Part shown: piece after piece, positions 1 through 7,782 of the stretch
Layout of the letters: each line of letters opens with the position of its first letter
Numbering within the stretch: the stretch's first letter is position 1
Made by a program: the position numbers and the translations under genes
Notes under the pieces: model-generated
Database searches by the model: none
Told to the model about the DNA's origin: nothing
Seen by the model: only the letters and a program-made list of their open reading frames with translations
DNA from: Vibrio sp. 10N.286.49.B3
GTDB lineage: Bacteria > Pseudomonadota > Gammaproteobacteria > Enterobacterales > Vibrionaceae
Assembly (NCBI RefSeq): GCF_002873395.1
Contig: NZ_MCUV01000011.1
Location: forward strand, 68,680 to 126,968
Length of the DNA stretch: 58,289 nt
Direction: 5' to 3'

Positions 1-276
1 TTAGCCATTTATGGCTAATAAATGAAAATTAGCCGTTAAGAGCTAAACGATTCATGAAGCTTGTCATTACCTCAGTTTTACTGTCATCACTTTTACGAGT
101 GTAGTTCGACTACTGTGGCAGTGACCCAATATGATCTGCACCATCAATAATGGATACTGAGCTAAGCGACTTTTCCATACTTGAAGTAATTCATCAAAGA
201 CTAATTTAGTAAAGTCACTGACTCATAATTGTCCAAAAATCAATTACACGGCATCTCTTCAATAATCGCTACTAAT
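1..276. other. Left-edge non-coding stretch with small palindrome
   Basis: I see no convincing gene here. The first 18 bases are a near-perfect palindrome (TTAGCCAT-TT-ATGGCTAA), followed by related TTAGCC/AGCTAA half-sites to about position 46. This could be an operator or the leftover end of an element that lies outside the window. Confidence 0.4.
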
Positions 277-312
277 AAAAAAGGCATTAGCAAACTCTAT
301 GCTAATGCCTTT
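277..312 (-). terminator. Rho-independent terminator ending the nifUSVWZM operon
   Basis: A 12-bp perfect stem (AAAGGCATTAGC at 280-291 paired with 301-312) encloses a 9-nt loop. On the minus strand it runs into a T-tract (the A run at 277-282). It lies about 40 bp after the last minus-strand gene of the nif region and probably ends that transcript. Confidence 0.85.
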
Positions 313-352
313 ATAGATACACCATGTACAAGAACATGATTACCTTTAATTA

Positions 353-730
353 TTACTCACTAACACCGCAATCAACACAGCTTTGTAATGCAATCTCATG
401 TTCAAAGACAGCGACTTCATTACCGCCTTCAAGAAGTTCAGCAATTTCATCAGCCACTTCTTTCTCATCAGATGCTTCGATTTGATCCGCTAACTCTTCT
501 TCTGAATAACCGAAAAAGTTCAGTAATAAATAATTACGCGCTTCATCTTTTGTACAAGTTACGTTCACAGAAAGATCAGGTTCAATATTGCCTTGCGCAA
601 TAATCTCAGCAACCTGTGCCAGTACATCATCTTTCATCGTAGCAGTTAACCAGCCAAGATCCGTGCTTACTAACGTTTTTTTACAGTTAAAGCATGGTAG
701 TTGATGAAAGTAATATTGAAAGTTAGTCAT
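353..730 (-). CDS. Small CxxC-pair protein at the end of the nif operon
   Basis: Unrecognised protein of about 125 aa, last gene of the nifUSVWZM operon. It has one CxxC near the N-terminus (CFNC) and another at the very C-terminus (CVDCG), separated by an acidic helical middle with FFGYSEEEL. The spacing suggests a metal-binding or redox pair, but I cannot name the family. The start is placed at the ATG ending at 730, preceded by an AGAAG-like ribosome site; a longer TTG start at 784 is also open. It lies 149 bp after nifM and just before a strong terminator, so it is probably co-transcribed with nif genes. The nif role is inferred from position only. Confidence 0.6.
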   Translation of the reverse strand: MTNFQYYFHQLPCFNCKKTLVSTDLGWLTATMKDDVLAQVAEIIAQGNIEPDLSVNVTCTKDEARNYLLLNFFGYSEEELADQIEASDEKEVADEIAELLEGGNEVAVFEHEIALQSCVDCGVSE

Positions 731-879
731 GGGTAATTTCTTCTTTAAGTGTTGTATAGCAAGATTATGCGTATTTTCTAGCAAAATGCTATCTCAATAA
801 CTCTTTAAGGCTTATTTTCTCTGACTCATAAGGAGTCAAACCATCACTATAGCCTCATATTGACCCATGTGACTACTGG

Positions 880-1707
880 CTATGACACCAATTGGCTTAA
901 CCATTTTTTCTGTACAAAAGCTTTAGCACGCTCTGTATGTTTCTCTTCTAAAAAAGGCAAAGCTTCTTCGAAAGTTGCCACATAAGGGGCTTTTTTCTCT
1001 GACCATTGAACAAGATGAAAGCCTATTTCAGTTTCGATGGGACGACTCACCTCCCCTTGCTTTAAGTGACTTAGCGCCTCTGTTAGCTCAGGAAATAACT
1101 TACCCTCTTCACACCAACCAAGATCACCATGCTCTACCGCACTTGGGCACTCTGAATGCTTTATCGCTAAATCACCGAAATCCTCAGTATGTGTCAGTAA
1201 ATAAATCGTGTTGATTCTTTTTCGCGAATTAGAACGAGTATTCTCTTCAAAGTCATCATTAATCGTGATCAGAATTTGCTTCATGCGCCATAGCGAAGCG
1301 CGTGAGAACTCAAGTTTATTTTTTTCATAGTAAGCTAACGCATGCTGTTTATTTAGCTCAGGGATATCTTGCCCTACAAAGTCCATCACTTTGTCACAGG
1401 TTAACTCTTCACGCAGGGCTACTTTATACCCTTCTTGCGTAATCCCCTGCTTTTTCAATACATCATAAAATTCTTGCACACTGTCAAAGCTATCAACACA
1501 TTTTTGATAAGCTCTCAGCACTTCTTTATGTGAGACATCAACCAATTCAGCTTCTGGTGACTTTAAAATAGTTTGCTGCATAACAAGTAAACTATTCGCC
1601 TTAATAGCTACGTCTTGTTGCTTAGCTATCGATAAGTGTTCGAAATTCAATCGATGGTGTTCTGTCGCTAGTTTTGCTTTAAGGTATCTTAATTTCTGTT
1701 CATCCAT
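880..1707 (-). CDS. nifM: NifM, parvulin-type peptidyl-prolyl isomerase
   Basis: 275-aa protein. The C-terminal half (about residues 130-260) is a parvulin rotamase domain, with the typical HGDLGW and EIGFHLVQW segments; the N-terminal half is a SurA-like helical part. In Azotobacter and Klebsiella, NifM is needed for maturation of the nitrogenase iron protein NifH. It starts at ATG with an AAGGAAA ribosome site, 14 bp after nifZ. The gene order nifW-nifZ-nifM is the classical one. Cytoplasmic; no signal peptide. Confidence 0.93.
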   Translation of the reverse strand: MDEQKLRYLKAKLATEHHRLNFEHLSIAKQQDVAIKANSLLVMQQTILKSPEAELVDVSHKEVLRAYQKCVDSFDSVQEFYDVLKKQGITQEGYKVALREELTCDKVMDFVGQDIPELNKQHALAYYEKNKLEFSRASLWRMKQILITINDDFEENTRSNSRKRINTIYLLTHTEDFGDLAIKHSECPSAVEHGDLGWCEEGKLFPELTEALSHLKQGEVSRPIETEIGFHLVQWSEKKAPYVATFEEALPFLEEKHTERAKAFVQKKWLSQLVS

Positions 1708-1721
1708 GACGTCTATTTTCC

Positions 1722-2186
1722 TTATTGCGTAGTGACTTCACTAGGCAACGTTAATGCCTTTGAATCTAACCAAACACGTTCATTCGCTAGGTCAATCAAG
1801 TATTCAATTTTACCGGTTTCAAGATCTCTAAAAACGCGTTTAACCTCAATGAGATCACCGACTTCTGCCACAATTTCACCGCGCATTTTCAATGAAACAG
1901 TGAGTTGAGCCATTTCCAAAGATCGAAACAGGCATGGAATCCACTCTAGATGGCTCGCAATAACTTCGGTATCACGCACGCCAACAACCTGATCAATATT
2001 TGGGAAATAGATCTGATAAATCACCTGGTCTTGTAAAAAGTATCCATAGCTTTTCACTATGCCAACTTCACCTTCAGGGACGAGCAGATCCCCCTTAATC
2101 GATGATTTAAAACTACCATCATTTCTTATATTGCGAACGACTCTAACGTCACTACCGCTAAAAAACCTTGGTTCTTCATTTGCCAT
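1722..2186 (-). CDS. nifZ: NifZ, nitrogenase MoFe protein maturation factor
   Basis: 154 aa. The N-terminal half has the NifZ signature of a small SH3-like barrel, with GSDVRVVRNIRNDG followed by GEVGIVKSYG and an RDTEVI segment. NifZ helps form the second P-cluster of the NifDK protein. I place the start at the ATG ending at 2186, where AAGGAG is 6 bp away; the overlapping GTG one codon upstream is too close to the ribosome site. The gene is 11 bp after nifW and 14 bp before nifM, consistent with one operon. The C-terminal 60 residues are less conserved. Confidence 0.92.
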   Translation of the reverse strand: MANEEPRFFSGSDVRVVRNIRNDGSFKSSIKGDLLVPEGEVGIVKSYGYFLQDQVIYQIYFPNIDQVVGVRDTEVIASHLEWIPCLFRSLEMAQLTVSLKMRGEIVAEVGDLIEVKRVFRDLETGKIEYLIDLANERVWLDSKALTLPSEVTTQ

Positions 2187-2197
2187 CACTCACTCCT

Positions 2198-2473
2198 TTA
2201 ATCACAGTCGCTGCATCCGTCGCAATTAGATGGATTAAATGCTAATTCATTGCCCTTCTCTATCTGACGATATGCGATACGAAGCGCTTTTTGATAATCA
2301 GTAAAACTATGCTCTGTTTCTTTTTCCATAGAGGCAAGCAAGTAGTGGTACATTCTAAGTAATGGAATTCGTTTGGTTTGTAGCAATATTTTTGAGTATT
2401 CTATGCCAAAATATTCGCAAAAATCTTCTGCACTACTCAATGCGCTTATTTGTTGTTTTTGTCGATCATTCAT
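2198..2473 (-). CDS. nifW: NifW, nitrogenase stabilising protein
   Basis: 91 aa, similar in size to known NifW. The segment AEDFCEYFGIEY followed by LLRMYHYL is the NifW family core. It has an unusual short tail, NCDGCSDCD, with three closely spaced cysteines. NifW associates with the MoFe protein and protects or helps mature it. The gene follows nifV by 17 bp and precedes nifZ. The Cys-rich tail could bind iron, but that is an inference. Confidence 0.88.
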   Translation of the reverse strand: MNDRQKQQISALSSAEDFCEYFGIEYSKILLQTKRIPLLRMYHYLLASMEKETEHSFTDYQKALRIAYRQIEKGNELAFNPSNCDGCSDCD

Positions 2474-2490
2474 TACAACTCTTTACCTCA

Positions 2491-3627
2491 CTATACAAAA
2501 CAAGTCTTTGCTAATTGATACAAATCAGAATCGGTTGGGATAGACTTATTCGATTCAGACCACCCTCGCAAATAGCGTCGTATACGATCACATTGCGCTT
2601 TAGAGAGCTCAATGCCTAAATCGTTATACACCATTGAAATAGCACGACTACCTGAATGTTTACCTAATACCACTTGATGCTGACGACCAACAATATTGGG
2701 TGAAAAACCCTGATAATTGTTTGGATCTTTCGCAAGACCATCAACATGTATTCCTGACTCATGGGTAAAGACTCGTTCGCCAACAATGGCTTTTTGCGGA
2801 CAATGAGCACGCCCAGATTTTTGGCTGACAAGATCACATAAGGAAGGAAGTGCGGTAAGGTCAATACCCGTTTCGCCTTTACCTAAAACTGACATCGCGA
2901 CAACCACCTCTTCAAGTGCTGCATTACCTGCTCGCTCTCCTAAACCCGATACTGTGGTGTTCACTGAGGTTGCACCCGCTTCTATCGCTGCTAATGTATT
3001 TGCAGTTGCTAAGCCAAGGTCATTGTGGGCATGCATCTCTATTTGTAAGTCGCAGTGGTGTCGCAAATGTCTAATGTACTTCTGGGTTTTATTTGCATCA
3101 AGAATACCTAATGTATCTGCAAACCTCAGTCGTTTGGCTCCAGCACGTTGTGCGACGTTAGCAACAGTGGCTAAAACATCAAGTGACGAGCGAGACGCAT
3201 CTTCCATACCTAAACAGACTTGAAAACCTAAATCGACAGCGCATTCAATATGGTACTGGATGTACTTTAAGTAATGCGCTTGAGATGTAAAATTGAGTTT
3301 CTTCGTGATCTGCTGCTGTGAGGTTGGGATTGATAGATCAACCCAGTTCAAACCAAGATTTGTCGCTGCATGAATATCACGGCTATTCATTCGACACCAA
3401 GCCATTGACTGTGTCGTTGTCAATGCACGGTTAATCTCGGCAATGGTTTCTTGCTCTTGTCGTCCCATCGCGGGAATTCCAATCTCAAGCTCTTGTACCC
3501 CTACCGCTTCTAAGCGCTTGGCGATAGTTACTTTTTCCTCACTGCTAAAGGCGACACCTGGGCTCTGCTCTCCATCGCGCAAAGTGGTGTCATTGATGGT
3601 GACGACTGACTGAGTTTGCTTAGACAT
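2491..3627 (-). CDS. nifV: NifV, homocitrate synthase
   Basis: 378 aa. Condenses acetyl-CoA and 2-oxoglutarate to homocitrate, the organic ligand of FeMo-co. The N-terminus carries the DTTLRDGEQSPG motif of the HMGL/IPMS family, and the metal-binding HAHNDLG motif lies near residue 200. I place the start at MSKQ (ATG ending 3627), preceded by a GGGGG ribosome site; an ATG seven codons upstream has no good ribosome site. It follows nifS by 13 bp. The domain order and length match NifV rather than LeuA, which carries a C-terminal regulatory domain absent here. Confidence 0.95.
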   Translation of the reverse strand: MSKQTQSVVTINDTTLRDGEQSPGVAFSSEEKVTIAKRLEAVGVQELEIGIPAMGRQEQETIAEINRALTTTQSMAWCRMNSRDIHAATNLGLNWVDLSIPTSQQQITKKLNFTSQAHYLKYIQYHIECAVDLGFQVCLGMEDASRSSLDVLATVANVAQRAGAKRLRFADTLGILDANKTQKYIRHLRHHCDLQIEMHAHNDLGLATANTLAAIEAGATSVNTTVSGLGERAGNAALEEVVVAMSVLGKGETGIDLTALPSLCDLVSQKSGRAHCPQKAIVGERVFTHESGIHVDGLAKDPNNYQGFSPNIVGRQHQVVLGKHSGSRAISMVYNDLGIELSKAQCDRIRRYLRGWSESNKSIPTDSDLYQLAKTCFV

Positions 3628-3640
3628 AGCTTTACCCCCA

Positions 3641-4864
3641 CTAACCATATGCTGGACTAAAGCTATTTTCCGAACCTACGTTTTCTTGACTGTTCCAATA
3701 AGGAGACATATCACGTAGTCGCTCAACAATCTTAGGCAAATGCGCTAGCACATGATCAATGTCGTCCTCTGTAGTGAAACGTGAAAGCGAGAAACGCAAT
3801 GTGCCATGGGCTGCAGTAAACGGGATTTCCATTGCTTTCATTACGTGCGAAGGCTCAAGAGAACCTGACGTACAAGCTGAACCTGATGATGCGGCAATAC
3901 CCACGTGGTTCATCATCAGCAATAACGCTTCCCCTTCTATGTATTCGACAGCGATATTACTCGTGTTTGGCACTCTTTCAGAAGGGTTACCCGTGACAAA
4001 GGTACTAGGAATTCGAGCTAAAATGCCCTGCTCAAGTCGGTCACGCATTAGTGCTATACGACTGATGTCGGTTTCTAAAGACAGTTCAGCTAACTCTGCA
4101 GCTTTGCCTAGCCCAACAATCGAGGCACAATTTTCAGTACCAGCGCGTCTGCCACGTTCTTGGTGGCCACCGCGAAATAATGGGCGAAAGCGAGTCCCTC
4201 TTCTTAAATAAAGTGCGCCGATGCCTTTTGGCGAATGAAATTTATGCCCAGACAAAGAGATCATATCTATCTCTGTCAGTTTGACATCAACGGGGTATTT
4301 TCCTAGCACTTGTACCGCATCCACATGGACTTGAGCGCCAAAGGATTTCGCTAGACGAGCAACTTGTGCGGCAGGAAACAGCGTACCTGTCTCATTATTT
4401 GCCCACATTAAAGAAACGACCGCAACATTGGTACTTAGTGCCTGCTTTAAGGCTTCCATATCAAGGCGGCCTCGGTTGTCTACCCCAATGTAGTGTACCT
4501 TGTACCCTTTTCGCTCCATGTGCTGACACAGTTCTAGCGTGGCTGGGTGCTCGACAGCGGTGGTGATGATCTCTTTGCGCGATGGTAAAGCTTCCAGTGC
4601 AGAGTAGATGGCAGTAGCACTTGCTTCTGTCGCAGAAGAGGTAAATACCACTTCTGAACTGTGCTCTGCTCCGATTAAGGATTGAACCTGCTCACGTGCT
4701 TTTTCGATAGCAATACCGACTTGACCGCCCAAACTATGAATTGAAGATGGGTTGCCATAATATTCAGTAAGGTACGGCATCATTTCACTTAAGACAGCAG
4801 GATCGATATTAGTCGTTGCGTTATTGTCTAAGTAGACCATTTTAGATGGGACAGAACTAAGCAT
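3641..4864 (-). CDS. nifS: NifS, cysteine desulfurase
   Basis: 407 aa, fold-type I PLP enzyme that provides sulfur for Fe-S cluster assembly on NifU. The PLP lysine is about Lys208 in SGHKFHSPKG, and the catalytic cysteine is about Cys331 in SSGSACTSGS, the same pattern as Azotobacter NifS. The start ATG has an ideal AGGAGG ribosome site 6 bp away and overlaps the end of nifU by 8 bp, indicating translational coupling. The C-terminal tail after residue 385 is variable. Confidence 0.96.
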   Translation of the reverse strand: MLSSVPSKMVYLDNNATTNIDPAVLSEMMPYLTEYYGNPSSIHSLGGQVGIAIEKAREQVQSLIGAEHSSEVVFTSSATEASATAIYSALEALPSRKEIITTAVEHPATLELCQHMERKGYKVHYIGVDNRGRLDMEALKQALSTNVAVVSLMWANNETGTLFPAAQVARLAKSFGAQVHVDAVQVLGKYPVDVKLTEIDMISLSGHKFHSPKGIGALYLRRGTRFRPLFRGGHQERGRRAGTENCASIVGLGKAAELAELSLETDISRIALMRDRLEQGILARIPSTFVTGNPSERVPNTSNIAVEYIEGEALLLMMNHVGIAASSGSACTSGSLEPSHVMKAMEIPFTAAHGTLRFSLSRFTTEDDIDHVLAHLPKIVERLRDMSPYWNSQENVGSENSFSPAYG

Positions 4865-5738
4865 AACTCGCCTCCTTTTTAAGGCTATCAGCTTGGACAG
4901 GAAAAACGATGATATCCTCTCCTAATGCTTGAGATATTTTTGTCTCAACACTCGCTAAAGTTAAGCCTGATAGCCCACAACCACTGCAGTTTCCTGATAG
5001 ATGGATAAAGACCATATCATCTTCAATATCCACTAAAGTGATTTCGCCACCATCGGCATGTATACCTGGGCGAACTTCATCAAGTACCCCTTCGATAATG
5101 ACTCTTCTCTTATCCTGTACAGCGTCATCCATTGTTGCTGCAATAGCCGTGCTGGCGACTTCTTTCAGTGGGGTCGCTAGACAATCTTCTAATACCCATT
5201 CAATTTTTTCATGACATGAGCTACAAGCACCGCCGGCTTTGGTGTAGTTAATGACTTCTTCTAATGAAGTGAGGTTATTGGCTGCAACAACGCGCTTGAT
5301 CATTAAGTCATCAATCGCGAAGCATTTACAAATTAACTCACCTTCTTCGTGGTCATCATCAACCGCTTCGCCGCGATAATCAGCAATCGCTGCATGAAGC
5401 GCTTCCATCCCCATGACTGAGCAATGCATCTTTTCAGGTGGTAATCCATCAAGATATTCTGCGATGTCATTATTGGTGACTTTGAGCGCTTGCTCGACCG
5501 TCTTGCCAATAATAATTTCTGTCAATGCCGACGAAGAGGCAATCGCACTACCGCAGCCAAACGTCTGAAAACCTGCATCGACAATGACATCGGTTTCTTC
5601 GTCAATGTTTAAGCTAAGGCTCAATGCATCGCCACAACTCAACGAACCGACATCACCTTTGGCACTGGCATTGTCGAGCATTTTCGCATTTCTAGGTTGA
5701 AAAAAATGTTCTTTAACCTTGTCTGAATAATTCCACAT
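4857..5738 (-). CDS. nifU: NifU, Fe-S cluster scaffold
   Basis: 293 aa with the full three-domain layout: an IscU-like N-domain (Cys35, Cys62, Cys106), a central permanent [2Fe-2S] domain (Cys137, Cys139, Cys172, Cys175) and a C-terminal Nfu domain (Cys251, Cys254 in CSGCG). Counted from the chosen start, these positions match Azotobacter NifU, which supports that start (MWNYSDK). It has AAGGAG 5 bp upstream; longer readings to 5807 run over the promoter. First gene of nifUSVWZM, with its own sigma-54 promoter. Confidence 0.96.
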   Translation of the reverse strand: MWNYSDKVKEHFFQPRNAKMLDNASAKGDVGSLSCGDALSLSLNIDEETDVIVDAGFQTFGCGSAIASSSALTEIIIGKTVEQALKVTNNDIAEYLDGLPPEKMHCSVMGMEALHAAIADYRGEAVDDDHEEGELICKCFAIDDLMIKRVVAANNLTSLEEVINYTKAGGACSSCHEKIEWVLEDCLATPLKEVASTAIAATMDDAVQDKRRVIIEGVLDEVRPGIHADGGEITLVDIEDDMVFIHLSGNCSGCGLSGLTLASVETKISQALGEDIIVFPVQADSLKKEASYA

Positions 5739-5794
5739 AAGCACTCCTTGCTGCTTCGCACCCGCTATTCGAGATGCACTATACAAAGTAAGTT

Positions 5795-5808
5795 GCAAAC
5801 ATCGCACC
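5795..5808 (-). promoter_or_regulatory. Sigma-54 promoter of nifU
   Basis: On the minus strand the sequence reads AGGTGCGATGTTTGC, giving GG at -24 (5807-5808) and GC at -12 (5795-5796) with exactly 10 bases between. The -12 is 57 bp from the nifU ATG. Two NifA sites lie further upstream. Confidence 0.8.
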
Positions 5809-5915
5809 TAGAAATAAAACACGATAAAACCATTGATATATAAGGGTTTTACGACAAAACTGACAATTTTATTTGTGACGCTTGTCATGTTTTGTCATAA
5901 AGTAGATAAATAATT

Positions 5916-5931
5916 TGTCTGAAAGGCAACA
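5916..5931. promoter_or_regulatory. NifA upstream activator site (nifU, proximal)
   Basis: TGT-CTGAAAGGCA-ACA matches the NifA consensus TGT-N10-ACA. It is about 125 bp upstream of the nifU -12 element. Confidence 0.75.
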
Positions 5932-5947
5932 ATTTGGTATGCATAGA

Positions 5948-5963
5948 TGTACATATAGTGACA
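5948..5963. promoter_or_regulatory. NifA upstream activator site (nifU, distal)
   Basis: TGT-ACATATAGTG-ACA is a second perfect TGT-N10-ACA, 32 bp (three helical turns) from the proximal one, so the two sites face the same side of the DNA. Confidence 0.75.
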
Positions 5964-5984
5964 AAGGCAAGAATTTGAACTGAA

Positions 5985-6815
5985 TTAAAAGTACGTCACT
6001 CTCTCAACTCGATATAGCCCCCCTAACACCATGTACTCTTGCTCACCATGCAACACCTTTGGCAATAAAGAGTCAAAGCAGACAATTTTGTAAACTGGAA
6101 CACTAACTTTGATGATGTGATTTCCAAACTGGATCGCTAATTCCGGATCGCTGGTTAATGAGCTTAAATTATTAAAATACGCGACATTCATTTCAGCTAT
6201 TTGCGAGGTGGTTAAATTGGAGAAACCGCGATACAAGGTGACATGAGTCCGATCAGGGTCGCGCAATTCAAGTTCCAATTGGCAATAGAAATATAAGAAA
6301 TCCAACTGATCAAACAACTCGATATTACTAGAAAGGAAAGAACCGCCTGATTTAAGGTAACGTTGATAAGCATGACTATCAGGATGACTGATAGGATTAT
6401 GATGATAACGTGTGAGTAACCCAAAGCGAGATTCCACCCACTTGCGCCACACCGCTGCATGTGGACTATCGGAGTTAAATATCCAACCAAGCAGTAGCTT
6501 ACGATAGTTCCCAGGGCTTTTTTTAAGACTGTTTACTCTGTTTTTTATTGATGATTCAACACCAAACCTTAAACTCATCACGTTTTGAAAATAATCAGCA
6601 CGCTCATTAGGTGTGAGTAAACTGATCACTTGTGTGCGAAAGTGACCTAGCCAAGGCTCAATGCTATTAATCGTGATAGGAACTGGGCGGTGTTGGTAAT
6701 CGAGGCTAACAATCAATTTCGAAGGTAAATTACAGTGGTTATGGACAAGCGTCATGCCATCAAGAAACGTATTTTCCTCTTCACTGATCGTATAAATCGA
6801 CGTTCTAGCTGGCAT
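5985..6815 (-). CDS. draT: DraT-type NAD-dinitrogenase-reductase ADP-ribosyltransferase
   Basis: Strong family match to DraT, which ADP-ribosylates Arg101 of NifH and switches nitrogenase off under ammonium or energy stress. Visible family blocks are LPSKLIVSLDYQ, GNYRKLLLGWIF, WVESRFGL, QLDFLYFYCQ, TLYRGF, NNLSSLTSD and GEQEYMVLGGLY. The ART triad can be read as Arg196 (YRG), SSLTS 218-222 and Glu258/Glu260 (EQE). I chose the ATG ending at 6815, giving 276 aa; upstream in-frame starts (6884, or TTG at 6911) cannot be excluded because the ribosome sites are all weak. It follows fdx on the same strand with no sigma-54 site of its own, so it is probably co-transcribed with nifENX. No draG is in the window. 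Confidence 0.9.
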   Translation of the reverse strand: MPARTSIYTISEEENTFLDGMTLVHNHCNLPSKLIVSLDYQHRPVPITINSIEPWLGHFRTQVISLLTPNERADYFQNVMSLRFGVESSIKNRVNSLKKSPGNYRKLLLGWIFNSDSPHAAVWRKWVESRFGLLTRYHHNPISHPDSHAYQRYLKSGGSFLSSNIELFDQLDFLYFYCQLELELRDPDRTHVTLYRGFSNLTTSQIAEMNVAYFNNLSSLTSDPELAIQFGNHIIKVSVPVYKIVCFDSLLPKVLHGEQEYMVLGGLYRVERVTYF

Positions 6816-6947
6816 GCTCACTACGTCCAAGATTAAATAGTTGCTCTGCAAGACTTCGAATCTCTTGCTCTTTATACAATGCATCGAGATATAATAAGCC
6901 TCACTAAGCAACCTATAGCTTTATCGAGATTTGACGGCATAGGATAA

Positions 6948-7253
6948 CTACGCAAGCGCTGAGCCAGCTTCAAAGCTGTGGCAATTTTTCGGGCAAACCT
7001 TAGCGCATGAGCCACAACCAACACAGTCGAGCTTGTCTTTGGTTGCCATGACCATCATGACTTGATCATCATCGTAGTCGTCATACATATCATCGTCATC
7101 ATCAACGTCTTCTTTCTCAATAAGATCAAAAACATCGCGCGAACAGACTTTATAACATCGTCCACAACCAATGCAGCTATTGGCATTAACCTCATCGATA
7201 AACTGTGGGTCCCATACCGCCCCGCCCCTTGTTTGGCCTGCTATTTTTGCCAT
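6948..7253 (-). CDS. fdxB: Nif-specific 2[4Fe-4S] ferredoxin (FdxB / ferredoxin III type)
   Basis: 101 aa with two complete CxxCxxCxxxC motifs (Cys27/30/33/37 and Cys77/80/83/87), for two [4Fe-4S] clusters. The linker between them (about residues 47-63) is extremely acidic, almost all Asp and Glu. Ferredoxins of this type sit after nifX in many nif clusters and are thought to give electrons to nitrogenase or to cofactor assembly. AGGAG ribosome site 6 bp before ATG; 19 bp after nifX. Confidence 0.9.
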   Translation of the reverse strand: MAKIAGQTRGGAVWDPQFIDEVNANSCIGCGRCYKVCSRDVFDLIEKEDVDDDDDMYDDYDDDQVMMVMATKDKLDCVGCGSCAKVCPKNCHSFEAGSALA

Positions 7254-7272
7254 TATTTACTCCTTTTAGTGG

Positions 7273-7770
7273 TTATACCCACTCTTCATCCATTAAATGC
7301 TCTAAACGTTGTTGGTCATCCAACGAAGTATCATTACGCTGTGGTTTTTGCATGAGCGCACGCTTTATCCATCCAGTCGGTGTTCCCACTAAATCCTTTT
7401 GCAAACTAGCAATTAACGCGTGAATATCCATGCCTTGTTGTACTTTCACGGGGTTAACACCACTTTGCATCAGTTGCCTAATCGCTGAAACGCCACACGC
7501 ATTACAATAAATCGCTGCACAATTAAGAACCGATAAATCATTGATTCGAGAAGGCAGTTTTCCATGCCTATCTTCATCAACTTCTTGATACTCTATGGCC
7601 TCTAGCAGCGACCAACTTTTTTTACCTACCCCATAAATCAACACGCACTTGGCTGTGCCAAAATGCTGATCAACGTGGTGTCTATCCTGTGTTGCAAAGG
7701 CAATATTAAAACTGAACTCTGAATTATTTGGACGTGGTTCCACTGACAGTTTTCGTCTGTTATTTAACAC
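7273..7770 (-). CDS. nifX: NifX, FeMo-co precursor carrier
   Basis: 165 aa, member of the NifX/NafY/NifB C-terminal domain family, with the typical FATQDRHHVDQHFGTAK start of the domain and a cysteine pair CAAIYCNACG. Binds NifB-co or the VK-cluster and passes it to NifEN. Starts at GTG with a strong GGAGGG ribosome site 6 bp upstream. It lies 12 bp after nifN. Confidence 0.92.
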   Translation of the reverse strand: MLNNRRKLSVEPRPNNSEFSFNIAFATQDRHHVDQHFGTAKCVLIYGVGKKSWSLLEAIEYQEVDEDRHGKLPSRINDLSVLNCAAIYCNACGVSAIRQLMQSGVNPVKVQQGMDIHALIASLQKDLVGTPTGWIKRALMQKPQRNDTSLDDQQRLEHLMDEEWV

Positions 7771-7782
7771 AATAATCCCTCC

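Noticed and set aside
3759..4566. Long plus-strand frames opposite nifS
   Set aside because: Antisense shadows of a strongly conserved gene.
6212..6490. Hydrophobic frame of 92 codons on the minus strand inside draT
   Set aside because: It overlaps the well-supported DraT frame; the hydrophobicity is a shadow of codon use in the other frame.
7062..7423. Plus-strand frames across the fdx/nifX region rich in Ile/Val
   Set aside because: They are antisense to the acidic Asp-codon linker of the ferredoxin and have no ribosome sites.
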